Origin: an uncultured Alphaproteobacteria bacterium
GTDB taxonomy: Bacteria > Pseudomonadota > Alphaproteobacteria > Methylaequorales > Methylaequoraceae
Reading direction: 5' to 3'
Length of the DNA: 54,880 bases
Assembly: GCA_902526865.1 (NCBI GenBank)
Contig: CABZMK010000008.1
Span: 1 to 54,880 of the forward strand
Below, piece after piece: positions 16,299 through 24,056 of this stretch. Under the pieces are notes generated by a model that saw only the letters and a program-made list of their open reading frames with translations, made no database searches and was not told the DNA's origin. Position numbers and translations under genes: made by a program. The first letter of the stretch is position 1. Every line of letters begins with the position of its first letter.

Positions 16299-17227
16299 AT
16301 TTTAATCTCCATTCCATCATAACTTACTTCCCACCCATTTTCTTCAACAATCTTTCTTTCTTTTGAATCTTCTAAAAGTATTGGGTTGGTTGTATTTATA
16401 TGAATAAAAATTTTTCTTTTTACCCCTAAATCTTTAAATGCTTGTATTGAACCATTTTTTCCAGAATTATTCATGTGACCCATTCTTTGTCCAGTTTTTT
16501 CACCAACCTTACTAGTAGCCATTTCGTCATTTTCCCATAAAGTTCCATCAAACAACACAACATCTGCATCTTTAATTCTTTCAGCTAAATCAGTTGTCAT
16601 ATCTGCACATGCTGGAATATAAAAAAACGATTTATTGTTTTGCGATGAAAATATCTTCAGACCAATTGTATCTCCTTCTTCAGTACCAAAATTAGTCCCT
16701 TTTGATTCATCTTCTAACCAAAGTGCGATTTTTCCTGGGACTTCAAATGCTTCTATTTCAATATTGAGATCTTTTCCTTCCTTACTTTTAATCTCGAATT
16801 TTTTATTCATCTCTAAATTTCTTTTTTCTACATAGTCTGGGTTTAAAACATTAAAAATCGAGTTTTCTTTTAAAACTGAATGTACTCTTTTGTGAGCATA
16901 AACAGACAAATTCTGCCTTTCCCTTAGGGATAATAAACCTGCAACATGATCTACATCGCCATTTGTCAAAACAACTCCTTTGATAGGGCTATGCCTAAGA
17001 TCTCTTTTTGGATGCATTTGTTTATTATTTAAAATTTGTGAACCTAAATCAGGTGAAGCATTAAACAAAACCCAATCCTCGTCATTTGAAGTAACTGCGA
17101 TGGATGATTGAGTTCTCGGTGAAGTTCCTGGAAGTCCATCCCTTACTTTTTTACTCACTGAGCTGTTGCAGTTCCATTGCGGAGAACCACCTCCTGCAGC
17201 TGAACCTAAAATCAAAACTTTTAACAT
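16295..17227 (-). CDS. pqqB: PqqB, metallo-beta-lactamase-fold hydroxylase of PQQ synthesis
   Basis: 310 residues. VLILGSAAGGGSPQWNCNS is the PqqB signature; TNGDVDHVAGLLSLRE replaces the usual HxHxDH lactamase motif, as in the family; FVHINTTNPIL-like FIHINTTNP is near the end. It hydroxylates the crosslinked dipeptide on the way to PQQ. Separated from pqqA by 68 bp holding a stem-loop. Confidence 0.95.
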   Translation of the reverse strand: MLKVLILGSAAGGGSPQWNCNSSVSKKVRDGLPGTSPRTQSSIAVTSNDEDWVLFNASPDLGSQILNNKQMHPKRDLRHSPIKGVVLTNGDVDHVAGLLSLRERQNLSVYAHKRVHSVLKENSIFNVLNPDYVEKRNLEMNKKFEIKSKEGKDLNIEIEAFEVPGKIALWLEDESKGTNFGTEEGDTIGLKIFSSQNNKSFFYIPACADMTTDLAERIKDADVVLFDGTLWENDEMATSKVGEKTGQRMGHMNNSGKNGSIQAFKDLGVKRKIFIHINTTNPILLEDSKERKIVEENGWEVSYDGMEIKI

Positions 17228-17248
17228 AATTATACAACTTTAAATGCA

Positions 17249-17276
17249 CCCCTTAAATCAAATTAGACTTAAGGGG
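17249..17276 (-). other. Stem-loop between pqqA and pqqB
   Basis: CCCCTTAA (17249-17256) and TTAAGGGG (17269-17276) form a perfect 8-bp stem with a 12-nt loop. There is no U run, so it looks more like a partial block or a processing/stability element than a full terminator. Such a structure would allow more pqqA than pqqBCDE product. Confidence 0.6.
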
Positions 17277-17295
17277 GCAATAGCTATTGCAGAGA

Positions 17296-17373
17296 TTACT
17301 TCTCAGCGCAAGCGTAAGAATTGATTTCTAGACCTACAGAGATCTCAGAAATCATTGGTTTTGTCCAAGCCAT
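17296..17373 (-). CDS. pqqA: PqqA precursor peptide
   Basis: A 25-residue peptide, MAWTKPMISEISVGLEINSY followed by ACAEK. The conserved Glu-x3-Tyr (E16 and Y20) that supplies all carbons and nitrogens of PQQ is present. AAAGGAG lies just upstream of the ATG. It directly precedes pqqB in the usual order. Confidence 0.95.
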   Translation of the reverse strand: MAWTKPMISEISVGLEINSYACAEK

Positions 17374-17396
17374 AATTTACTCCTTTTTATGGTTTA

Positions 17397-17422
17397 GATT
17401 AATATAGCCCACCTTGGGCTAT
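17397..17422 (-). promoter_or_regulatory. pqqA leader: perfect inverted repeat followed by ATATTAATC
   Basis: ATAGCCCA and TGGGCTAT (17404-17411 and 17415-17422) form a perfect 8-bp stem. On the minus strand the stem runs straight into ATATTAATC (17397-17405), 13 nt before GGAG. The xoxF leader has the same nonamer after a GGGC/GCCC stem. Confidence 0.4.
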
Positions 17423-17507
17423 GATATATATAATAATTGTTTATTAAAGAAACCTGATTTTTTCATTCATTTTAAATTCATTAACAAACAAATGTTTGAG
17501 AAGGACA

Positions 17508-18161
17508 TTACTGTATATAAGATAGAATTTTTCTAGCTTGATACCCTATTCTTTGCGTATTGAATACTGGTTCCTCACAAACATATTCCGTTAATCTTGT
17601 TCTCTGATCAAAAACTCGTGTGTTCCATTCTAATTGAGAATTTGCATCAATATATTTTTTACTATTTTTACCCATTTTATTTTTTCTATATTTTCTTATT
17701 AACTTAGACGATTCACCAATTGCCTTCCTTAGACTTTCCTGTCTATCAACAAATTTTATGATCCCCTTATATTGTCTTTCTCTTCTGTCCTTAGCTTTTT
17801 GATAAAGACCCGCAAAAAGAAAGACTAACTTTTCTCTTTGTTCAGATTTTTTTAAAATACCTAAATAAGTATACTTTTTTGCAAACTCCTCTATTACGAT
17901 TGTTCCGTTCTCTTCAGTTAAAGTTGGTTCAGATAATATATTAACGTATTCAATCACATCATCATGCTTCCACCAATCTTTCAAAGATTCTTCTATTGAA
18001 GGCCCTTGCCATATTGATCCAAGATTTAGTTTAGGATTATATACTTGATCGCAAGGCCATTTTTTTGGTGTTTTATCGAGTTCGATCGATAAGGAATCGC
18101 CAGCTATTGTGAATATAATAGTAAAGTAAATAAAGAAATTAAAAATTGTTTTTTGCATCAT
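17508..18161 (-). CDS. Exported protein of the PQQ-linked ABC operon, unrecognised
   Basis: 217 residues. The ATG at 18161 has GGGAG upstream and opens a signal sequence (MMQKTIFNFFIYFTIIFTIAGDSLS); a longer frame to 18296 would run into the previous gene. The mature protein begins KKWPCDQVYNPKLNLGSIWQGPS and has a second Cys in EYVCEEPVF, so one disulfide is possible; the rest is helical and charged. A similar W-P-C-x-Q-x(2)-P start occurs in uncharacterised proteins of PQQ alcohol dehydrogenase clusters, by memory. Last gene of the operon. Confidence 0.65.
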   Translation of the reverse strand: MMQKTIFNFFIYFTIIFTIAGDSLSIELDKTPKKWPCDQVYNPKLNLGSIWQGPSIEESLKDWWKHDDVIEYVNILSEPTLTEENGTIVIEEFAKKYTYLGILKKSEQREKLVFLFAGLYQKAKDRRERQYKGIIKFVDRQESLRKAIGESSKLIRKYRKNKMGKNSKKYIDANSQLEWNTRVFDQRTRLTEYVCEEPVFNTQRIGYQARKILSYIQ

Positions 18162-18180
18162 ATTTTCTCCCAAATTAAAA

Positions 18181-18600
18181 TTATTTAACGATAAATTTGC
18201 CAACCATCCCTTTACTTTGCAACCTTTCAATTTCAAAATCATATTCTCCAGGCCTAATTGGGACAAACTTAATTTCAATTTCACCTTCTCTCTCAAATTC
18301 TATTTCATTAATTACAGGTGCATCCAACTCAATACCATCTATTTCAATTGAACGAATCCAAATGTTTCTAAAAAAATCTTCTGCTTCTAATTCATATTCC
18401 TTAAATCCCATACTTGTAATTTCTAATCTATAAGCCTTGCCAGTTTCCATATTAAAAATTTTTTGTGACATATCGTAGTCGCTTTTATCAGATCCCAAAT
18501 TTAAAACCAACTTTTTTGACCGAATCGATAAATCACCCTCTGCATTTGACTTGCTTGGTAATTGAATTAATAAAAAGATTATAAGCATTAAAAAATTCAT
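18181..18600 (-). CDS. Exported cupredoxin-like protein lacking copper ligands
   Basis: 139 residues with a short signal sequence (MNFLMLIIFLLIQLPSKSNA) and strong AAGGAGG upstream. The body is beta-rich; the end (IEIKFVPIRPGEYDFEIERLQSKGMVGKFIVK) has the pattern of the last cupredoxin strands. No Cys is present after the signal and there is no His in the mature protein, so a type 1 copper site cannot form. It may be structural, or bind a harder metal ion through its many Glu and Asp residues (inference). Confidence 0.6.
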   Translation of the reverse strand: MNFLMLIIFLLIQLPSKSNAEGDLSIRSKKLVLNLGSDKSDYDMSQKIFNMETGKAYRLEITSMGFKEYELEAEDFFRNIWIRSIEIDGIELDAPVINEIEFEREGEIEIKFVPIRPGEYDFEIERLQSKGMVGKFIVK

Positions 18601-18603
18601 AGA

Positions 18604-19407
18604 CTAACTTCCTCCTTTTTTTTGTAGAGAGCCTCTTGCAGGATCATATCCCAAAATTGATAGAATAAGAAATATTACAGTAAAGATTACTATCCCTGCA
18701 GTATACTCAAAATTAAATTGAGAATACAAAGAAAATCTTATACTTTCAACTGCATATGTAAATGGATTATAGAAACATACATAATACAACCATTCACTTG
18801 TTTCTTCGATCTTCCAAAGTGGATACAATGCCGACGAGGCAAAAAACATAGGAAAGATGACAAAGTTCATAACACCGGCAAAATTTTCTAATTGTTTAAT
18901 AGCCGAGGAAAGAAACATCCCCAGCGAGCCTAACATCAAGCCAGTAAATATCAACGCTGGTAAAATTGTAAAATAACCTGCAATCGGAGGGATGATTTCC
19001 CAGAAAGATGCAATTATCAAAAAAGCATAAACTTGAAGTATAGAAACAAATACACCAGCAAGTAATTTCGATATTAGCAAAAACCATCTTGGGATGGGAC
19101 TAACTAACATCGTTTTCATACTCCCCATTTCTCTGTCATAAACCATGGACAATGAGCTTTGCATCCCATTGAATAATTGAATCATTGCAATAAGACCAGG
19201 AGCAATATAAACCTCATAGGGAATATAAGTTTCATACGGAGGAATTATTGCCACGCCAAGGACTGACCTAAAACCTGCAGCAAATATTCCTAGCCAAACT
19301 AAAGGTCTAACGAGTGCCGAAAAAAATCGTTCTTTTTGGTGAAAGAATCTTAATGCTTCTCTTAATACAATTCCTTTGAAACATCTCAAATATATAATCG
19401 GTTTCAT
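18604..19407 (-). CDS. ABC-2 type permease of the PQQ-dependent alcohol dehydrogenase system
   Basis: 267 residues with about six membrane segments. LVWLGIFAAGFRSVLG, YIAPGLIAMIQLFNGMQSSLSMVYDREMGSMKTMLVSPIPRWFLL and YNPFTYAVESIRF are hallmarks of ABC-2 permeases. In this gene set it matches the PedC-type permease. The start overlaps the ATPase stop by ATGA. Export-type permeases need no binding protein, so the presence of one in this operon is a known oddity of the family. Confidence 0.85.
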   Translation of the reverse strand: MKPIIYLRCFKGIVLREALRFFHQKERFFSALVRPLVWLGIFAAGFRSVLGVAIIPPYETYIPYEVYIAPGLIAMIQLFNGMQSSLSMVYDREMGSMKTMLVSPIPRWFLLISKLLAGVFVSILQVYAFLIIASFWEIIPPIAGYFTILPALIFTGLMLGSLGMFLSSAIKQLENFAGVMNFVIFPMFFASSALYPLWKIEETSEWLYYVCFYNPFTYAVESIRFSLYSQFNFEYTAGIVIFTVIFLILSILGYDPARGSLQKKGGS

Positions 19408-20135
19408 ACTTTCACTCCAACAAGCTTATTGAAGGCATCTCTGATATTTTTTTGTTTTGTTTTTTTTACTATTTTTATTACATCACCCGATTCGACTATT
19501 TCTCCTTTATGAATAATTACAACTTTTTCACCTTTGTCAATTTCATCAATTAAGTGAGTTGCCCATAAAACTGCAAGATCTCCTCTTTTACAAAGTGATT
19601 TTACATGTTTAAGAATCATTTGCCTTGATCCAATATCTAATCCTACAGTTGGCTCATCTAAAAGCAGTAATTTTGGTTTATGGAGAAGCGATCGTGCGAT
19701 TTCAACTCGTCTTCGTTGACCACCCGAAAGAGAGCGTACTTTATTTTTTAATTTTTCAATTAAATCTATTCTCTGAATTTCTTCTTCAATTCTTTCTTTA
19801 GCATCACCGAAACTTAAACCATGCAAAGACGAATGGTAATGTAAATTTTCTTCGACACTAAGGTCCAAATCAAGAGTCGGTTGTTGAAAAACTACTCCAA
19901 TATTTTTGAGAGCATCTGAAGATTTTTCTCTAACATCAAAATTATGAATTTTTATAGAGCCAGAATTATTGTTGTATAGTCTAGTTATTAGTGAGTAAAG
20001 TGTCGTTTTTCCAGCTCCATTGAGACCCAATAAGACTGTAAAATCTCCTGAATCTATTTTGATACTAACATTTTTAAGTGCTTTAAATTCTCCAAATTTG
20101 TGCGAAACATTTTTAATTTGAAGGGCAGTACTCAT
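19404..20135 (-). CDS. ABC transporter ATPase of the PQQ-dependent alcohol dehydrogenase system
   Basis: 243 residues: Walker A GLNGAGKTT, Q-loop VVFQQPTLD, signature LSGGQRRRVEIARSLLHKP, Walker B LLLLDEPTVG and switch His in WATHLID. The order and neighbours correspond to the ATP-binding part of Ped-type systems. It powers the permease encoded next. Confidence 0.9.
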   Translation of the reverse strand: MSTALQIKNVSHKFGEFKALKNVSIKIDSGDFTVLLGLNGAGKTTLYSLITRLYNNNSGSIKIHNFDVREKSSDALKNIGVVFQQPTLDLDLSVEENLHYHSSLHGLSFGDAKERIEEEIQRIDLIEKLKNKVRSLSGGQRRRVEIARSLLHKPKLLLLDEPTVGLDIGSRQMILKHVKSLCKRGDLAVLWATHLIDEIDKGEKVVIIHKGEIVESGDVIKIVKKTKQKNIRDAFNKLVGVKV

Positions 20136-20164
20136 AGGAAACTTATGACCAATGATATGGTCCT

Positions 20165-21130
20165 CTAGGACTCAGGACTTATTACCACACCCCAGGGAAA
20201 ACGACCAACTTTGACAGATTTTTTTACTTTTAGTTTGTCTACATCAATTATGGAAACATCATTGCTAACTCCATTGGTGGTGAGTAAAGTTTTCTGATCA
20301 GGAGTAAAGGCTAGTTGCCAAACTCTTTGACCAACAAGTAGATATTTAATTAGTTCTTTAGTTTTTTGATCAATAACTGCAATTCTATTGGCAGGCCCCA
20401 ATGCAACAAAGGTATACTTGCCATCTTTGGTGTGTTGAACACCAACAGGCTGTATACTCTCTTCATTGACTCCTGGAATTTCAAATCCAATTGTGTGGGT
20501 GACTTCCTTCGTTGATGGATTGATAACTTTAACAGTGCCTCCAATCTCAGCAGATACCCATACCTCTTCGTCGTTCGGGGTAAACATGGCTACTCTTGGT
20601 CTTGCGTCAACTAGGACGTTTTCTGAAATATCTAGAGTGCTTGTATCGATGAAGTGAGCCATATTTGTGGTCTCAGAAGTATTGACTAAAACTTTACCAT
20701 CATTTGTTAAGCCCATTCCTTCTGGTTCTACTCCAACCGGTATATCGTCGATGATCATTTTGTCATTCATATCTACTACAGTCACCATAGCATCATCTTC
20801 GTTAGCTATATATAAAGTTTCTTCATCTGGTGACAAAATAAATAACTCAGGGTCAGGTCCAGAGGGTAAATAATATTTTAATTTAAGTGTTTTAGCTTCA
20901 CGCACTTCAACTCTATCATCATCGGATGCACAAATAAGCACAAGCTTTCCATCCTTAGACATAATTATGCCTCTTGGTCTTTGACCAACCTCGACTGTTT
21001 TGATTACTTTATTTTTTTTTATATCGATAATGCTTACAGTATTATCTTTTTCGTTTGTTATATATGCAAGATTAGCAAAAGAAGTTTTTGCAACAAATAT
21101 TAAAAATAAGCAAAAAATAAATTTAATCAT
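20165..21130 (-). CDS. YVTN beta-propeller protein of the PQQ-dependent alcohol dehydrogenase system
   Basis: 321 residues with a signal peptide (FIFCLFLIFVAKTSFA). Repeats of about 42 residues of the type VSIIDIKKNKVIKTVEVGQRPRG, VTVVDMNDKMIIDDIPVGVEPEG and VSIIDVDKLKVKKSVKVGRFPWG make a seven-bladed propeller. Periplasmic propellers of this type accompany the ABC genes in PQQ-dependent alcohol oxidation; the ligand is unknown. There is no tryptophan-docking quinoprotein motif, so it is not itself a dehydrogenase. Confidence 0.85.
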   Translation of the reverse strand: MIKFIFCLFLIFVAKTSFANLAYITNEKDNTVSIIDIKKNKVIKTVEVGQRPRGIIMSKDGKLVLICASDDDRVEVREAKTLKLKYYLPSGPDPELFILSPDEETLYIANEDDAMVTVVDMNDKMIIDDIPVGVEPEGMGLTNDGKVLVNTSETTNMAHFIDTSTLDISENVLVDARPRVAMFTPNDEEVWVSAEIGGTVKVINPSTKEVTHTIGFEIPGVNEESIQPVGVQHTKDGKYTFVALGPANRIAVIDQKTKELIKYLLVGQRVWQLAFTPDQKTLLTTNGVSNDVSIIDVDKLKVKKSVKVGRFPWGVVISPES

Positions 21131-21151
21131 TCCATTAATGTATTAAAATTT

Positions 21152-22420
21152 TTAAAATTTACAAGTAGATTCAGGTTGATCTTTACCCATAGTATCTAAT
21201 TCACTATCTGGATGAATATAACCTTCCTGCGGGGAAACAGATACCATTGATCTTGGCGCTGCCAATAAAATTGGCTGTCTCATTTGCCCGTTCCATGATC
21301 TGAATGAAACTTTCACTCCCTTGTAAGCTCCAAGACCAAACTTTTCTCCTAGTAAATATTCTCTTATATCTTTTACTTCATTGCTACTTGTTCTTGTTAT
21401 AGCTTCTCCAATTGACCGAACTGCAGTCCACGCATGGTAATCCACTTCTTTCATCCATCTTCCACTTTCTCTCCTGAATCTGTTTTGCATTTGTGTTGCT
21501 CCCCATTGTTCGTGAGTTCTATGCCAAGACGTTGGGGTAAGTCCTTGCGTTCCAACAATTGGACGGGGATCCCAGGTTCTATATGTTAAATATTCACCAA
21601 ATTCACCTTTTTCGTCTGCAACCACCAAAACATCATATTTTTCTCCTTTTGTAAAAATTGGTACTTCCTTACCTGCGGTTCTTCTCAAATCTGCTGAAAA
21701 ATCCCAAACTTTTTCTTTTTTAATTTTAATATTAAATTTTTTTGCTGATTTTTTTAGAGCATCTGCATATTTTCTATCATTTTCATCCGGTCCAGTAACT
21801 AAAAACCATTTATTCCATTTTTTTTTTACAAGGTATTGTGTTAAAGCATCTGAGAGCATCGAGTAACTTGGTGGTACGTGTAGAAGATTTTTTTTACAAT
21901 TCTCATTCCTTAAAGAATCTGCTTTCGATCTTACATTAAAAATAATAATTTCTTCTGAATTAGATGTTTCAAAAAGAGTTTTCAATTCTTTTTCATTTAA
22001 ATCAACAATAAAAAGTTTGTTTCCTTGGTTTAATAATTTTTGAAATTCACTTTTTAAATTCTCATCAAGTAATACTCTATGAAACTCTGCTTTATAGTCG
22101 TGACCAACAAACCTCCCGGTTGTTAAGTTATCCTCAATTGCAAGCTTTACTCCATAAAAACCCTCATCATCGAGAATAGGATCAAGATTTGAGAGCACTG
22201 GAGGAGTTTTTCTTTCCATACTTAAAAATATGAGTTTGGTTGACAATGTTATTTCTTTTGAAAACTTTTTGTTTCCTCTTTTCTCTCTTTCTTTAAGTCT
22301 CTTTAAATCAGCTTGTTTTCTTTCTTCAATTTGTTTAATGGAAAGTTCTCTTGCTTCTAATATAAAAAAGCCAAAACAAAAATAAATTAAAAATATATAT
22401 AAAAAATAAATTGATCTCAT
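21152..22420 (-). CDS. Substrate-binding protein of the PQQ-dependent alcohol dehydrogenase ABC system
   Basis: 422 residues. A GTG lies three codons upstream, but the ATG at 22420 starts a clear signal peptide (SIYFLYIFLIYFCFGFFILEA). The fold is that of the Leu/branched-chain amino-acid binding family, with LLSDALTQYLVKKKW-like helices and the late motif RSIGEAITRTSS. An acidic patch near LDPILDDEG is notable. It is the first gene of the six-gene operon. Related P. putida proteins are needed for growth when lanthanide is limiting, so metal delivery is a reasonable guess. Confidence 0.82.
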   Translation of the reverse strand: MRSIYFLYIFLIYFCFGFFILEARELSIKQIEERKQADLKRLKEREKRGNKKFSKEITLSTKLIFLSMERKTPPVLSNLDPILDDEGFYGVKLAIEDNLTTGRFVGHDYKAEFHRVLLDENLKSEFQKLLNQGNKLFIVDLNEKELKTLFETSNSEEIIIFNVRSKADSLRNENCKKNLLHVPPSYSMLSDALTQYLVKKKWNKWFLVTGPDENDRKYADALKKSAKKFNIKIKKEKVWDFSADLRRTAGKEVPIFTKGEKYDVLVVADEKGEFGEYLTYRTWDPRPIVGTQGLTPTSWHRTHEQWGATQMQNRFRRESGRWMKEVDYHAWTAVRSIGEAITRTSSNEVKDIREYLLGEKFGLGAYKGVKVSFRSWNGQMRQPILLAAPRSMVSVSPQEGYIHPDSELDTMGKDQPESTCKF

Positions 22421-22470
22421 TATTTTCACTACTATAAATAAATTTTAGAAAATGTTAATCTAAAAATCAT

Positions 22471-23661
22471 ATGGAAAAAGATAATTCGACTAAATTAATT
22501 AGATCTGGTTTAAAAAGAACCGAGTTCATGGAGACTAGCGAGCCATTATTTTTAACATCTGGCTTTGTTTACAATTCAGCTGAAGAAGCTGAAGATGCCT
22601 TTAAAGAACGAAAAAAAAGATTCATGTACTCCAGGTTTGGAAACCCAACTGTACATATGCTTCAAGATAAATTAGCAGACATAGAAGGTGCAGAAGTTTG
22701 CTGGTGTACTTCTACAGGTATGGCTGCAGTTTTTACCATTTTTATGTCATTCTTAAAAAAAGGTGACAGAGTTGTTGCAGGGAGAGCACTGTTTGGAAGC
22801 TGTCATCACATAATTACGGAAATTCTTCCAAGGTTTGGAATTGAGGTTCAATTAGTAGACGGAAAAGATCTTAACGCCTGGGAAAAAGCTCTAAAAAAAA
22901 GAACTTCATTAATTTTTTTCGAAACTCCTTCGAATCCATGTTTAGAAATTATCGACATAGAAGAAGTTTCAAAGTTGGCAAAAAAAAAAGGAGTGTTAGT
23001 TGTAGTTGACAATGTTTTTGCTACACCCTTATTACAAAAACCAATTAAACTTGGCGCAGATATAGTTATGTATTCTGCAACCAAGCATATCGATGGTCAG
23101 GGAAGAGTTTTGGGAGGTGCTATTCTGGGTAAAAGGAGTCATTGTGATAAATTTATAAAACCCTTCATCAGAAATACTGGTCCATCCATAAGTCCCTTTA
23201 ATGCGTGGGTATTAATAAAAGGCCTTGAAACACTTGAACTTAGAATTAATCAACAAATGAAAAATACAAAATTAGTTATCGAGTATTTAGAAAAATCTAA
23301 ATATATAAATAAAATTCATTACCCTTTTTTAAAGGATTCACCTCAAATTAAACTAGCTATGAAACAAATGAAAGGTGGAGGAAACGTTTTTTCCTTCGAA
23401 ATTAATGCAAAAACAAATGAAAAAAAACACAAATCATTTTCATTTTTAAATAAATTGTCTTTAATAGATATTTCTAATAATCTTGGAGATACAAAATCCC
23501 TAATAACACATCCTGAAACAACAACTCACCATAGACTGAATGAAAAAGAAAAAAGAGAGCTCGGAATTACAAAAAATCTCATAAGACTCTCGGTAGGTCT
23601 TGAGAATCCAGAAGATATAATTGAAGATATTGATAACTCCTTAAAAAATTTAAAATTGTAG
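22471..23661 (+). CDS. metZ: O-succinylhomoserine sulfhydrylase MetZ
   Basis: 396 residues, PLP enzyme of the Cys/Met metabolism family that makes homocysteine from O-succinylhomoserine and sulfide. The PLP lysine is in MYSATKHIDGQGRVLGGAI; YSRFGNPTV and CTSTGMAAV are conserved substrate and cofactor sites. O-acetylhomoserine as substrate cannot be excluded from sequence alone. No SAM riboswitch-like structure precedes it. Only 50 bp separate it from the divergent ABC operon; apaG follows after 5 bp. Confidence 0.85.
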   Translation: MEKDNSTKLIRSGLKRTEFMETSEPLFLTSGFVYNSAEEAEDAFKERKKRFMYSRFGNPTVHMLQDKLADIEGAEVCWCTSTGMAAVFTIFMSFLKKGDRVVAGRALFGSCHHIITEILPRFGIEVQLVDGKDLNAWEKALKKRTSLIFFETPSNPCLEIIDIEEVSKLAKKKGVLVVVDNVFATPLLQKPIKLGADIVMYSATKHIDGQGRVLGGAILGKRSHCDKFIKPFIRNTGPSISPFNAWVLIKGLETLELRINQQMKNTKLVIEYLEKSKYINKIHYPFLKDSPQIKLAMKQMKGGGNVFSFEINAKTNEKKHKSFSFLNKLSLIDISNNLGDTKSLITHPETTTHHRLNEKEKRELGITKNLIRLSVGLENPEDIIEDIDNSLKNLKL

Positions 23662-23666
23662 TCAAA

Positions 23667-24053
23667 ATGATAAAAAAATATAACGTAAAAGTTCTTGTTG
23701 AATCTACATATCTTGAAGACCACTCAGATCCTTATGAAGATTCATACTTGTGGTCATATAAGGTTATAATAAAAAATAATGAAAAGGAAAAAATCAAATT
23801 AATAAGCAGGCATTGGAAAATATTCGACTCGAACGGTAATTTTAGGGAAGTAAAAGGAAAAGGAGTTGTAGGTGAGCAACCAACGATAGAGCCAGGAGAC
23901 AAATTTGAATATACAAGTGGAACACCATTAAAAACTAGTTCTGGTATAATGCACGGAAGTTATCAGATGCTAAGTTTCGATGGAGAAGAATTTAAGGTTG
24001 ATATCCCAGCTTTCTCTCTGGATATTCCAAATCAAGGGAACAACTTAAATTAA
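23667..24053 (+). CDS. apaG: ApaG protein
   Basis: 128 residues of the ApaG (DUF525) fold: VESTYLEDHSDPYEDSYLWSYKVII, LISRHWKIFDSNG, VVGEQPTIEPGDKFEYTSG and MHGSYQM are the family motifs in order. It binds divalent metal in some relatives and its cellular role is poorly known. metZ-apaG adjacency is common in Alphaproteobacteria. Confidence 0.93.
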   Translation: MIKKYNVKVLVESTYLEDHSDPYEDSYLWSYKVIIKNNEKEKIKLISRHWKIFDSNGNFREVKGKGVVGEQPTIEPGDKFEYTSGTPLKTSSGIMHGSYQMLSFDGEEFKVDIPAFSLDIPNQGNNLN

Positions 24054-24056
24054 AAA

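Noticed and set aside
17485-17498. CAAACAAATGTTTG palindrome upstream of pqqA as an operator
   Set aside because: Perfect but AT-rich, with no second copy or gene-specific context; chance is likely.
17508-18161. The CXXCW motif protein that often accompanies PQQ ABC clusters
   Set aside because: The sequence has a single Cys in WPCDQ and no CxxCW motif.
22421-22470. SAM riboswitch before metZ
   Set aside because: Only 50 bp separate the divergent starts and no paired structure is visible.
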